From Microbacterium enclense (lineage in GTDB: Bacteria > Actinomycetota > Actinomycetes > Actinomycetales > Microbacteriaceae): DNA of 64,000 bases. A program made the position numbers and the translations under genes. Below, in pieces: positions 1 through 7,917 of this stretch (position 1 is its first letter; every line of letters begins with the position of its first letter). The DNA is taken from NCBI GenBank assembly GCA_038182865.1, contig CP116226.1, positions 62,001-126,000 of the forward strand, in the 5' to 3' direction. Below the pieces are notes generated by a model. That model was not told the origin of the DNA. It made no database searches and was given only the letters and a program-made list of their open reading frames with translations.

Positions 1-270
1 GGCGGCATCGCCGGGCTGTCGAAGCAGTGGCGGGCCGAACCCGATCCCGAACGGGCCCCGCACTGGCGGGAGCTCGTCGACAGCTGCCCCTGGGACGCTC
101 CCCTCGCACCGGCGTCCGGCGCCGACCGTTACCACTGGCGCATCGAGGTGCGGCGAGGCGACGCCGCGGTTCGCCAGGCCCGCTTGACGGACGGTCAGAT
201 CGCGGGCCCGTGGCGCACGCTCGTCGACGAGGTGCGCCAGGCCGCGTCGCCGGGGTCCCGCGCGCGCTGA
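1..270 (+). CDS. Emfourin-like M4 peptidase inhibitor, C-terminal fragment
   Basis: The frame opens at base 1 and stops at 268-270, giving the last 89 residues of a protein whose start lies outside the window. Visible blocks are SKQWRAE, WRELVDSCPWD, RYHWRIEV and GPWRTLVDEVRQ. This order of an aromatic WRxLV helix, a central WRIEV strand and a closing GPW-x-LVD-VR helix is what I recall for actinobacterial emfourin-type proteins, small inhibitors of thermolysin-family (M4) metallopeptidases that usually sit beside an M4 peptidase gene. The peptidase, if present, would be left of the window. The family call rests on motif memory only; the fragment could also be an unrelated small hypothetical protein. 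Confidence 0.6.
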   Translation, partial: GGIAGLSKQWRAEPDPERAPHWRELVDSCPWDAPLAPASGADRYHWRIEVRRGDAAVRQARLTDGQIAGPWRTLVDEVRQAASPGSRAR

Positions 271-333
271 GACGATGCCGGGTTCTGCACCTCCGCCGAG
301 CGGGCAAAAGGGGACAGAGCCCCACGGCGACAC

Positions 334-392
334 CGGCTGCAGCATCCGGGCGCCGCATTTTCGGGGTTCGGCCTGGTGGGGCGCTGCAGCCG
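334..392. repeat. Long-spacer inverted repeat between convergent genes
   Basis: Perfect 9-bp arms CGGCTGCAG (334-342) and CTGCAGCCG (384-392) are separated by 41 nt in the gap between the emfourin-like gene and the convergent WYL regulator gene. It may act as a bidirectional terminator; no T-tract follows. Confidence 0.4.
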
Positions 393-399
393 ATTTCCT

Positions 400-1104
400 T
401 CACCGCGCCGAGCCCACACCACTCACCGATTGCGACGTCCGGGGTGGCTCCCCCACCTCCGCGATCGTGTGGCCGCTGCATGTGCCGGCGAGGAGCGAGG
501 CCCGTTCGATCCGCGTCAGGTCGAACCATCGCATGCCATCGCGCAGGCGGCACCACCCGATGAGGAACCATCGACCTCCTCTGGACGCGAACAGCACAGG
601 TTCGACATCGCGAGTGGTCGTCTGACCCACAGCGGACGTGTACCTCAGCCGGACAACCCGTTGGTCTGCCAGTGCCTCCTCGAGCGCCGACCGCACCGCG
701 CGCGACGCGGACGCGGGAGCATCGACCCACACGCGCCCGGCGAGCTCTTCCGCCCGCGCCCGTGTACGGGGATCGACGACATCGAGGATCTTCGCCACCC
801 CCGCGCGCGCCAGATCGTTGTACGGCGCGTCGGGATTCGCGGCGACCGCCGCCAGGAGGGCGACCGCCTGCGCGGGTGACAGGGTGACCGGCGGGAGAGA
901 CGAGCCCACCGCGAGTCCGTACCCGCCGCCCGGACCGGGACGCGACCAGACCGGCGCGCCGCTGCGCTCGAGCGCTGCGAGATCGCGCTTCACCGTCCGA
1001 ACCGAGACGGAGAACTCGCGCGCCATCTTCTCGGCCGAACACCCGCGAGCGCCGTGACGACGCAGCATCTCCGTCAAGGCGTGCAGTCGCTCCGCGCGCT
1101 TCAT
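400..1104 (-). CDS. WYL-domain transcriptional regulator (YafY/DeoR type)
   Basis: A 234-residue DNA-binding regulator. Residues about 1-60 form a winged helix-turn-helix (RLHALTEMLRRHG, then the recognition segment SVSVRTVKRDLAALE), followed by the GGGYGL wing. Residues about 140-205 form a WYL domain with the typical block RWFLIGWCRLRDGMRWF. WYL domains sense small ligands or nucleic acid and often control the adjacent divergent gene. I chose the ATG at 1104 because the HTH begins directly there; the frame stays open further upstream but that part is not protein-like. The gene is divergent from the alpha/beta hydrolase at 1178, with 73 bp between starts, and is likely its regulator and autoregulator. 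Confidence 0.88.
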   Translation of the reverse strand: MKRAERLHALTEMLRRHGARGCSAEKMAREFSVSVRTVKRDLAALERSGAPVWSRPGPGGGYGLAVGSSLPPVTLSPAQAVALLAAVAANPDAPYNDLARAGVAKILDVVDPRTRARAEELAGRVWVDAPASASRAVRSALEEALADQRVVRLRYTSAVGQTTTRDVEPVLFASRGGRWFLIGWCRLRDGMRWFDLTRIERASLLAGTCSGHTIAEVGEPPRTSQSVSGVGSAR

Positions 1105-1171
1105 CGGCCGCCCCCTCGAACATTCATGACAGAAATAGTGACATACCGCCGCCCGGACCCCCCTCGAAGCT

Positions 1172-1185
1172 GTGTTCATGAACAC
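1172..1185. promoter_or_regulatory. 14-bp palindrome over hydrolase start, candidate operator
   Basis: GTGTTCATGAACAC is a perfect palindrome centred on the ATG of the hydrolase gene, in the short divergent region shared with the WYL regulator. Related half-words (TTCATGA) recur at about 1122-1128. Its position suits an operator, but binding is inference. Confidence 0.35.
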
Positions 1186-1894
1186 CACCACCGGAACCTC
1201 GCCCCTCGTCCTCCTCGCCGGCCATTGGCTCGGTGCCTGGGCCTGGGACGATGTCGTCGCCCATCTCCCCTCCACGCGTTCCGTGGCCCTGACGCTGCCG
1301 GGTCTCGACCCCGATGATCGCGACCGCACGAGCAGGACAATCTACGACCAGGCCGACGCCATCGTCGATCTCCTCGAGAGCCTCGACGCGCCGGCTGTCC
1401 TCGTCGCGCACAGCGGCGCCAACGCTCCCGTCAGCGTCACGCTGGATCGGCATCCCGAGCTCGTCCACCGGGTCGTCTGGGTCGACTCGGGCCCCTGGAA
1501 CGGAAAGGCGTTCGCGCCCGACCTTCCGGCACAAGTAAGGGACCTGCCTCTCCCGCCGTTCGAGGCCCTCGCGCAGCAGGCGAGCCTCGAGGGGCTGACC
1601 ACCGAACAGCTCGAGCGGTTCCGCGACCGCGCCGTCACCGAACCGGCCCCGGTCCTCCGCCAGGCCGTGAATCTGAGCAACGAGGCCCGACACCACGTCC
1701 CGACGACCCTCGTGTGTTGTTCGCTCCCGAGCGCCCAGGTGCATGAACTCGCGGGAACGGGCCATCCGATGTTCGCCGACGTCGCCCGGCTCACGCGCAC
1801 GGAGTCGGTGGATCTCCCCACCGGGCACTGGCCGATGTGGTCCCGCCCGCGCGACCTCGCCGAGGTGCTCCTCGCGGCCGCACGCCAAGACTGA
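1178..1894 (+). CDS. Alpha/beta hydrolase
   Basis: A 238-residue soluble hydrolase of the alpha/beta fold. The oxyanion region LLAGHWLGAWAWDDV is near the N terminus, the nucleophile elbow reads VAHSGAN (Ser about residue 85) and the catalytic histidine lies in PTGHWPMW near the C terminus. The acid is probably within the strand before that block. The family includes esterases, lactonases and dehalogenase-like enzymes, so the substrate cannot be named. ATG 1178 is used; an in-frame GTG at 1172 lies inside a palindrome. It is divergent from a WYL regulator and probably induced by that regulator's ligand. Confidence 0.85.
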   Translation: MNTTTGTSPLVLLAGHWLGAWAWDDVVAHLPSTRSVALTLPGLDPDDRDRTSRTIYDQADAIVDLLESLDAPAVLVAHSGANAPVSVTLDRHPELVHRVVWVDSGPWNGKAFAPDLPAQVRDLPLPPFEALAQQASLEGLTTEQLERFRDRAVTEPAPVLRQAVNLSNEARHHVPTTLVCCSLPSAQVHELAGTGHPMFADVARLTRTESVDLPTGHWPMWSRPRDLAEVLLAAARQD

Positions 1895-1897
1895 GAA

Positions 1898-1987
1898 GCG
1901 GGCGAAACTCCTGAGACACCGGACCTCGACCATCGCGCGGGGGAAGAACAGGCATCCGGCGGCCGACAACTCAGGAGTTTCGCCCGC
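1898..1987. repeat. Long-spacer perfect inverted repeat (18-bp arms)
   Basis: GCGGGCGAAACTCCTGAG at 1898-1915 pairs perfectly with 1970-1987, with a 54-nt spacer. It begins 4 nt after the hydrolase stop codon and lies between convergent genes. A terminator role for both directions is plausible; the arms are long enough to suggest a mobile or multi-copy intergenic element. Three copies of the word CGGCATCC follow at 1994-2027. Confidence 0.65.
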
Positions 1988-2071
1988 CTCACGCGGCATC
2001 CGGACCCGGCATCCGGACGCGGCATCCAGGTGCGCGCTCGTGCCACCGTCCCCCGGAGCAGGGCGCCCGCG

Positions 2072-2758
2072 TCAGCCGAAGAGCTTGCGCCGCTTCTTCT
2101 TCGACGGGATGCTCTTCTGCAGGTACACGACCCCGAGCCAGCGGCCGAACTTGAAACCCACGCGACCCATGCGCCCCACCTCGGTGAACCCGAGCTTCTC
2201 ATGCAGTGCGATCGACGCGTCGGCGCCTTTGTCGCTGATCGCGGCGACCATCTCGCGGATGCCGAGCTCCTGACACGCGGCGATGAGGGCCTCCAGCATC
2301 GCGCGGCCGAGCCCCTTCCCCGCGGCCGCCTGGCCGAGGTAGATGGAATTCTCGACGGTGTACCGGTAGGCCGACTTCGACTGCCAGGGCTGTACGAGGG
2401 CGTACCCGAGGATCTGCCCGCTCGGAGACTGCGCGACGAGGAAGGGCAGGCCCAGGCGCTTGAGCGTGGCGTACTTGTCACGCCACTTCGCGATCGACCA
2501 GGCCTTCTCATCGAAGGTGACGACCGAGTTACGCACGTAGTAGTTGTAGATCTCCCGGATATCGGGGATGTCGGCTTCGGTGGCGGGACGGATCACGTAC
2601 GAGAACGGCCGCTCGGGCTCGGGCGCGCGGCGCAGATGCGCGGGCAAACGCCGACGGCTCTTCTCGTACTCCTCTTCCAGCACGCACGCCACTTTACGCA
2701 CGACCCGGTTTCGGGCGTGTGTCCTCGGACCGCGCGCGGCGACGTCAGGACGGAACAC
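2072..2758 (-). CDS. GNAT N-acetyltransferase, phosphinothricin acetyltransferase-like
   Basis: Up to 228 residues. The GNAT fold starts at YVIRPATEADIPDIREIYN and continues through VTFDEKAWS, the acetyl-CoA loop GKGLGRAML and the C-terminal strand IALHEKLGFTEVG, the arrangement seen in Pat/Bar-like and YncA-like acetyltransferases that acetylate amines of small molecules. The C terminus is strongly basic (SKKKRRKLFG). The ATG at 2758 overlaps the end of ung by 14 bp; a GTG at 2683 (sequence VLEEEYEKSRRR) is an alternative start that better matches where conserved sequence begins. It is the third gene of a phosphoribosyltransferase-ung-GNAT operon. Substrate unknown. Confidence 0.82.
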   Translation of the reverse strand: MFRPDVAARGPRTHARNRVVRKVACVLEEEYEKSRRRLPAHLRRAPEPERPFSYVIRPATEADIPDIREIYNYYVRNSVVTFDEKAWSIAKWRDKYATLKRLGLPFLVAQSPSGQILGYALVQPWQSKSAYRYTVENSIYLGQAAAGKGLGRAMLEALIAACQELGIREMVAAISDKGADASIALHEKLGFTEVGRMGRVGFKFGRWLGVVYLQKSIPSKKKRRKLFG

Positions 2759-3431
2759 GCCAATCGACGGGGTCGGCGCCCTGCTCGACGAGGAGCGCGT
2801 TGACGCGCGAGAACGGCTTGGACCCGAAGAAGCCGCGGCTCGCCGACAGTGGCGAGGGGTGCGCCGACGACACGATCGCGGTGTCGCCGAGCAGGGGCCG
2901 GAGGTTCATGGCATCCCTCCCCCACAGCACCGCCACCAGCGGCGACGTGCGCGCGACGAGGCAGCGGATGGCGTGCTCGGTCACGCGCTCCCAGCCCCAT
3001 CCGCGGTGGGACGCCGGGGCACCCGGGGCGACGGTCAGCACCCTGTTCAGCAGCATGACGCCCTGCGCGCCCCAGGCCGACAGGTCGCCGTGCGGCGCGG
3101 GGTCGATGCCGAGGTCGTCGGAGAGCTCGCGGTAGATGTTCGACAGGCTCCGCGGCAGCGGACGCACGTGAGGGTCAACGGCGAACGACAGCCCGATGGG
3201 GTGGCCCGGAGTGGGGTACGGGTCCTGGCCCACGATGAGCACGCGGACCGCCTCGAGCGGGGTCCGGAAGGCGCGCAGGACGAGGTCGCCCGCCGGCAGG
3301 TACGGCTTCCCCTCACTACGCAGGCGTTCCCCCAGCGCGGCGATGTCCGCGGCGACCGGAGCGAGCGGCTCCACCCACGACGCGTGGATGAGCCCCGCGT
3401 CCGCGAGCTCGGCGAGGGACTTCGCCGTCAC
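2745..3431 (-). CDS. ung: Uracil-DNA glycosylase
   Basis: A 228-residue family-1 uracil-DNA glycosylase that removes uracil from DNA at the start of base-excision repair. The water-activating motif GQDPYP carries Asp at about residue 70, the uracil-specificity segment includes GVMLLNRVLTV, and the minor-groove loop is HPSPLSASRGFFG. Length matches the family. The GTG at 3431 is chosen because it overlaps the upstream stop as GTGA (3428-3431), which implies translational coupling, and the open frame above it translates to non-conserved sequence. Operon with the phosphoribosyltransferase upstream and the acetyltransferase downstream. Confidence 0.96.
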   Translation of the reverse strand: MTAKSLAELADAGLIHASWVEPLAPVAADIAALGERLRSEGKPYLPAGDLVLRAFRTPLEAVRVLIVGQDPYPTPGHPIGLSFAVDPHVRPLPRSLSNIYRELSDDLGIDPAPHGDLSAWGAQGVMLLNRVLTVAPGAPASHRGWGWERVTEHAIRCLVARTSPLVAVLWGRDAMNLRPLLGDTAIVSSAHPSPLSASRGFFGSKPFSRVNALLVEQGADPVDWRVPS

Positions 3432-3913
3432 GCCGCGTCTTCTTCGTGGACCGACCCCTGGAACGACCAGGGGAAGTCGATCCACAGATCGGTGTCCTTC
3501 CACGAGTAATCGGGGGTGATGATCGTCGACGGCTTCGTGTAGATCACCGCTGAGCGCGCCTCGGCCCCGTGGCGCGCGAGGAGCGTGACGGCCAGGTCGA
3601 GGGTGCGGCCGCTGTCGGCGACGTCGTCGACGAGGAGCACACGCCGCCCGCTCAGGTACGACAGGTCGAGGGCGGGCGGGAGCACTTCGGGAGCGTCGAG
3701 CACCGTGCCCACGCCGGTGTAGAACTCCACGTTCAGGGCACCGCAGTTCTTCACGCCGAGGCCGTACGCGATGGCGCCGCCGGGGAGCAGACCGCCGCGC
3801 GCGATCGCCACGACCACCTCGGGCTCGAAGCCGTCGGCCACGATCTCCCGGGAGATGTCGCGGGTCGCCGCTCCGAAGTCGTCCCAGCTCAACCGTTCGC
3901 GCTCGTCCGTCAC
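3428..3913 (-). CDS. Phosphoribosyltransferase, Gpt/Hpt-like
   Basis: A 161-residue type I phosphoribosyltransferase. The PRPP-binding signature is VLLVDDVADSGRTL and a basic-Gly segment AIARGGLLPG lies in the N-terminal half, both typical of xanthine/guanine/hypoxanthine phosphoribosyltransferase-like proteins of Actinobacteria that salvage purine bases. GTG start at 3913, preceded by a good Shine-Dalgarno stretch AGGAGAGGAG (complement of 3918-3931) and a candidate -10 TAGGGT (complement of 3941-3946). First gene of the operon with ung. The base specificity cannot be read from sequence alone. Confidence 0.88.
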   Translation of the reverse strand: MTDERERLSWDDFGAATRDISREIVADGFEPEVVVAIARGGLLPGGAIAYGLGVKNCGALNVEFYTGVGTVLDAPEVLPPALDLSYLSGRRVLLVDDVADSGRTLDLAVTLLARHGAEARSAVIYTKPSTIITPDYSWKDTDLWIDFPWSFQGSVHEEDAA

Positions 3914-4088
3914 ACCGGACTCCTCTCCTCGACTGCTCTCACCCTAGGGCGTCGGCAGGACGCCGTCGTGCCGGGTCAGTGCCTCGGCCCCGCGTCACCC
4001 ATACCCCGCCCCCCCCTGTCGCCCGGGCGGCGCCCGCACCGCCGCGCGGGCGGGCAATACCTTCCCGGATGCCGGACTCGGGCGGTGC

Positions 4089-4094
4089 TATCGT
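4089..4094 (+). promoter_or_regulatory. -10 box TATCGT, 6 nt before MFS start
   Basis: TATCGT is followed by 6 nt and the ATG at 4101, so transcription would begin at or next to the start codon. No Shine-Dalgarno sequence is present. No convincing -35 box. Confidence 0.5.
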
Positions 4095-4100
4095 CGCGCC

Positions 4101-5600
4101 ATGTCACGCGTCTCCGGCGCGGTCGGCCGGATGCGCGGCTCCGCGCTCGGGGTCACCGCGGGCCTCATCGGCTGGTTCGTGCTGGTGGAGCTCGCCAGCG
4201 GCATCCTGCAGGGGTTCTACGTGCCACTGCTCCCCGACATCGTCGTGCACCTCGGCATCCGCGATGCCGATGTGAACTGGTTCGAGGCCGCCCAGCTGCT
4301 GCTGTCGGCGCTCGTGCTGCCGGTGCTCGCCAAACTCGGCGACATGTTCGGGCACAAGCGCATCCTGCTGTTCTCGGCGATCGCGACGGCGGCGGCGAGT
4401 TGGTGGCTCGTCTTCGCCGACTCGTTCACGACGTTCTTGCTGGCGTGGGCGCTGCAAGGGTTCTACGTCGTGTGGCTCCCGCTGGAGATCGCCCTCATCT
4501 TCGACCGGGGTCGCCGCCAGAAGAGGGGCGTCTCGCAGACACGCCGCGCCGCGGGACTTCTGGTGGTGGGGCTGCAGGTCGGGGCCATCGCCGGAGCGCT
4601 CGCCGCCGGGCGCCTGTTCGCGGCGACCGGCGGGGACCTGCGCCTCTCTCTCGCGGTGCCCGCCATCGTCGTCACGCTGGTGTGCCTGGTCATCTGGTGG
4701 GGCGTGCCCGAATCGGAGCCGTCCTCCGGCCAGCGACGCCTGGACACCGGTGGTTTCGTCATCCTGGCGGCGGCGCTGCTCTGCGTCACCGGTGCCCTCT
4801 CGTTCGTCCGTCTGCCCGACGGTCCCGGTCCGGCGGTGATCGTCGGGCTGCTCATCGCGGGTGTCGTGCTCGGTGTCGTCTTCGTTCTGTTCGAACTGCG
4901 TCAGCCCGACCCGGCCGTCGACATCCGCGTGCTGCGCCGCCCCGAGATGTGGCCGGTGCAGGTGACGGCGTTCCTCGTGGGTCTCAGCCTGCTCGGAGCG
5001 CAGGGGCCGCTGGCAACGTATGCCGGCACCGACCGCGCGCTCGGCTACGGACTCGGGCTCGACGCCTCGGGACGCTCCAACATCATCGGCGTCTACCTCG
5101 TCTCGCTGATCGCGGGCGCGGTGCTGTTCGCCGTGACGTCGCGTCGCGCCAACCCCCGAGTGACGTTGATCGTGGCCGCCACTCTCGTGGGCGTCGGCTA
5201 CGCGCTGCTCCTCCCCCTCCACGTCGAGCTCTGGCAGGTGCTGCTGTGCCTGAGCATCGCCGGCCTCGGGTCGGGCGCACTCGTGGCGGCGATGCCCGCC
5301 GCCGCCGCGGCCGCGGCTCCGCGCGGACAGACGGGTGTGGCGTCAGCCTTGACCAACACCACCAAGACGATCGGCGGCACCATGTCGTCGGCGGTGTTCG
5401 GTGTGGTGCTCGCGGGCGGAGCGGGAGCGGTCGTGGCCGAGACCGCGGCGCCGCTGTCGGGGTACCTGACGGTGTGGATCATCTGCGCGGCCGGCGGGTT
5501 CGTCGCGGCCGTGCTGCTCGTGTTCGTGCCGAAGGTGGCGTTCGCCGACACGGCGGAAGAGGAAGCGGCGGCCGGCGCCGGGCGCGGCGTCGTGGCCTGA
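4101..5600 (+). CDS. MFS transporter
   Basis: A 499-residue integral membrane protein with many hydrophobic segments from residue 15 to about 480, fitting 12-14 membrane helices. MFS motif A is visible as LAKLGDMFGHKRIL between helices 2 and 3. The long form resembles drug:proton antiporters, but no substrate can be assigned. It stands alone, divergent from the phosphoribosyltransferase-ung operon (187 bp between starts), and appears to be read from a leaderless transcript. The last 24 bases of the gene are duplicated just downstream. Confidence 0.88.
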   Translation: MSRVSGAVGRMRGSALGVTAGLIGWFVLVELASGILQGFYVPLLPDIVVHLGIRDADVNWFEAAQLLLSALVLPVLAKLGDMFGHKRILLFSAIATAAASWWLVFADSFTTFLLAWALQGFYVVWLPLEIALIFDRGRRQKRGVSQTRRAAGLLVVGLQVGAIAGALAAGRLFAATGGDLRLSLAVPAIVVTLVCLVIWWGVPESEPSSGQRRLDTGGFVILAAALLCVTGALSFVRLPDGPGPAVIVGLLIAGVVLGVVFVLFELRQPDPAVDIRVLRRPEMWPVQVTAFLVGLSLLGAQGPLATYAGTDRALGYGLGLDASGRSNIIGVYLVSLIAGAVLFAVTSRRANPRVTLIVAATLVGVGYALLLPLHVELWQVLLCLSIAGLGSGALVAAMPAAAAAAAPRGQTGVASALTNTTKTIGGTMSSAVFGVVLAGGAGAVVAETAAPLSGYLTVWIICAAGGFVAAVLLVFVPKVAFADTAEEEAAAGAGRGVVA

Positions 5601-5659
5601 GACCGGCGGGGAACGATGCCCGGGGGCTGAGACCGCCGGGCGCGGCGTCGTGGCCTGAG
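5577..5659 (+). repeat. 25-bp perfect direct repeat at MFS gene end
   Basis: Bases 5577-5601 (the last codons and stop of the MFS gene) recur without mismatch at 5635-5659, 58 bp downstream, in non-coding sequence. The spacer also carries a weaker copy of the CTGAGACCG word. A near-perfect short palindrome CCCGTGG-T-CCACGGG follows at 5675-5689. Confidence 0.8.
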
Positions 5660-5703
5660 CCCGCGGCGCGAGGCCCCGTGGTCCACGGGTCACGGAGGAG
5701 GGA

Positions 5704-7914
5704 TCACGACAACAGCTTGCCGAGCACGAGGCCGCCGATCAGGAACGCCGCCAGGGCGATGAGCGAGAGCCACGCGAAGAACGTCCACGACGTGCGCAGA
5801 CGGCGACCCGCGGGTGCCACGTCGACGTCGCCCGCGTCGATGCTCAAGCCGTCCGTCAGGGCCGCGTCGGTCGACTCGACGCGATCGTCGCGCCACCGCT
5901 CCCACCGGTCGATCTTCGCCGCGAACGCGTCAGCGGTGCGTGTGACCTCGATCCAGCGCTCGGGATCGGTGGTGACGACGTCGCGCGGGTTCACGAGCAA
6001 GAGGGTGTCGTCGACGATCTCGATGTCCCACCCCCCTGCCCCGTCGATGGCGCGCGACATCACGTCGGGGGTGAACAGGTAGAGGGCGTCCTGCTCGTAG
6101 CCGGCAGGGCAGTACAGCTCGAAATGCTCGTCGAAGTCGCCTTCGAGCGACAGCCGCTGCGCGGCATCGGGTATGTACCCCATGGAGAACCGTCGCGTGC
6201 CGCGATCCGTCGCGCGCAGCACGATGTGCGGCAGCGGCCGGCCCAGCCGAATGGCGATCCATCCGCCGAAATGACCGTACGTGAAGCCGATTGAGAATCG
6301 GCGCACCTCGTAGTCGGCCCACTCGACCCCCCGTCCGGTGCGCGTCTGCATCCGCATGATGCGCGCCGCGGTATGGCCCGCACGGTCGCGCCATGCGCGC
6401 AGGGTTCCTGATCGTGGACCGGGGATGTACTCCATCGCATTGTCGTCCGCGAAACGCGTCAGCGTCCAATGTGTGCGCGGCGACGTGCGGCGCTGGTTCG
6501 TGCGCACGAGGAGCCACACCGAGAAGACCAGGACACCCGCCGAGCCGAGGAGCAGCATGGCTCTCCCGAACAGCTGGTCGGGAGCCGCCCAGCCGGTCGT
6601 CCGGAGCTCGTCGATGACGCCCGCCCCCAGGCCGAGCACGAGCAGGGAGCAGGAGGTCGTGAGGATGAGCGCGAGCCGACGGCGCCCGCGATTCTCCGGG
6701 TCACGGACTCGCGGCACCTCCTTCTGCAGCTCCGCCCAGAAGGCGCGGACCTCACCGGGGTGCGGTCTCGCGTGGAGGGCGTCGAGATTCAGGGTGCGTG
6801 CGCCGTGAGCCGGCTCGGCCTGGGGGACAGCGGGCGCGCCGGCGACGGCCATCGACGACGCCGCAGCGGCCGGCGCCGAGCGCGTCGGTCGAGGGGAGGC
6901 GTGGTCGGGAATCTCTCGACCGTCGTGCGAGGGCCCCCGCCGCGCCGGACGGTCGCGGGTCACGATCACGCCGGCGGCGGCCGGCGCCGCGCCGCTCCCG
7001 TCGTCGCGGAACGAGGGCGCGAGGGCTGCGACGGCCGCGTCCGCGGTCTCGAGGAGTCGCGACCACTCGGCGGGATCGATCGTGACGACGGCGGCCCGAC
7101 GGATCAGCAGGATCGCGGTGCCGCTCGTCTCGATCTGCCAGCCCTCTCCGATCAGCCGACGCAGACCGGGCGTGAAGAATTCCCGCGCGGCATCCGCGTC
7201 GTCAGGGGCGCAGAACAGCACCGCGGCATGATCGCCGTCGCCGATCACCGCGTTCCGAGCGACCAACCGGGGTTCGGGCAGCGACGCGGTCGCCTCATCG
7301 ATGGGCCGCAGCACCAGGTCGGGTGCCGGACGTGCCAGCCCGATCCCGATCATCCCCACCCGCTGCACGCTCGTGTAGGCGCTGCTCATCCGGTCGCGGA
7401 GCTCGAGATCGGCCCACGCGCGCGACGGCCGCACCCCTGCCCGCGACCGGACCGCGCCCAGAACCGTCACCTCGCCGGGACGCCGCCCCCAGCCCGGGAC
7501 GTACCCGGTCGCGGCACCCGGTTCATAGACCAGCCCGTTGGCGTCCGCGAAATGCGCGAGCGCCCAGTGCCGGCGGAGGCGGGACCGGCCGCGGACGAGA
7601 CGCACCGAGATCCACAACAGGAAAAGAAACAGGATGCCGAGCACGATGGCGCTCGGCATGGCCCGCCCGATGGCGTCTGCGCGGTACGGACTCGCCCCCG
7701 CGGCGTAGGCGATGATCCCGGAGATCACAAGGGCCGCGAGCACCCCGACGACCGCCGTCGATCCCACGGCGATGACGCGCAGAGCCAGAGACGGCCCTCC
7801 GCCCACCTGCGGATGTTCGGCGACGAATCCCGTCCAGAAGCGCCGCACCTCGCTCCCGCGCGGCCGCACGCGCAACGCGTCGGGGTCCACCGCCCGTCCG
7901 CCCCCCGCGGTCAC
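5704..7914 (-). CDS. Membrane protein of two tandem homologous modules
   Basis: A 736-residue protein I do not recognise. Two halves are clearly homologous: residues about 10-320 and about 372-670. Matching blocks are VRRFWTGFVAEHPQV / VRAFWAELQKEVPRV, RRHWALAHFADANG / RTHWTLTRFADDNA, GLARPAPDLVLRPID / RLGRPLPHIVLRATD and EWSRLLETADA / RWIEVTRTADA. Each half has two membrane helices near its start followed by a soluble domain. An Ala/Pro-rich linker joins the halves and one more helix ends the protein (SLIALAAFLIGGLVLG). Its start lies 3 nt after the SDR stop, so the two are cotranscribed. Function unknown. Confidence 0.85.
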   Translation of the reverse strand: MTAGGGRAVDPDALRVRPRGSEVRRFWTGFVAEHPQVGGGPSLALRVIAVGSTAVVGVLAALVISGIIAYAAGASPYRADAIGRAMPSAIVLGILFLFLLWISVRLVRGRSRLRRHWALAHFADANGLVYEPGAATGYVPGWGRRPGEVTVLGAVRSRAGVRPSRAWADLELRDRMSSAYTSVQRVGMIGIGLARPAPDLVLRPIDEATASLPEPRLVARNAVIGDGDHAAVLFCAPDDADAAREFFTPGLRRLIGEGWQIETSGTAILLIRRAAVVTIDPAEWSRLLETADAAVAALAPSFRDDGSGAAPAAAGVIVTRDRPARRGPSHDGREIPDHASPRPTRSAPAAAASSMAVAGAPAVPQAEPAHGARTLNLDALHARPHPGEVRAFWAELQKEVPRVRDPENRGRRRLALILTTSCSLLVLGLGAGVIDELRTTGWAAPDQLFGRAMLLLGSAGVLVFSVWLLVRTNQRRTSPRTHWTLTRFADDNAMEYIPGPRSGTLRAWRDRAGHTAARIMRMQTRTGRGVEWADYEVRRFSIGFTYGHFGGWIAIRLGRPLPHIVLRATDRGTRRFSMGYIPDAAQRLSLEGDFDEHFELYCPAGYEQDALYLFTPDVMSRAIDGAGGWDIEIVDDTLLLVNPRDVVTTDPERWIEVTRTADAFAAKIDRWERWRDDRVESTDAALTDGLSIDAGDVDVAPAGRRLRTSWTFFAWLSLIALAAFLIGGLVLGKLLS

Positions 7915-7917
7915 GGC

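Noticed and set aside
3569..6082. 837-codon open frame on the plus strand
   Set aside because: It runs antisense to the phosphoribosyltransferase gene and out of frame with the MFS gene; Arg/Gly/Ala-rich with no motif. It is a GC-driven shadow frame.
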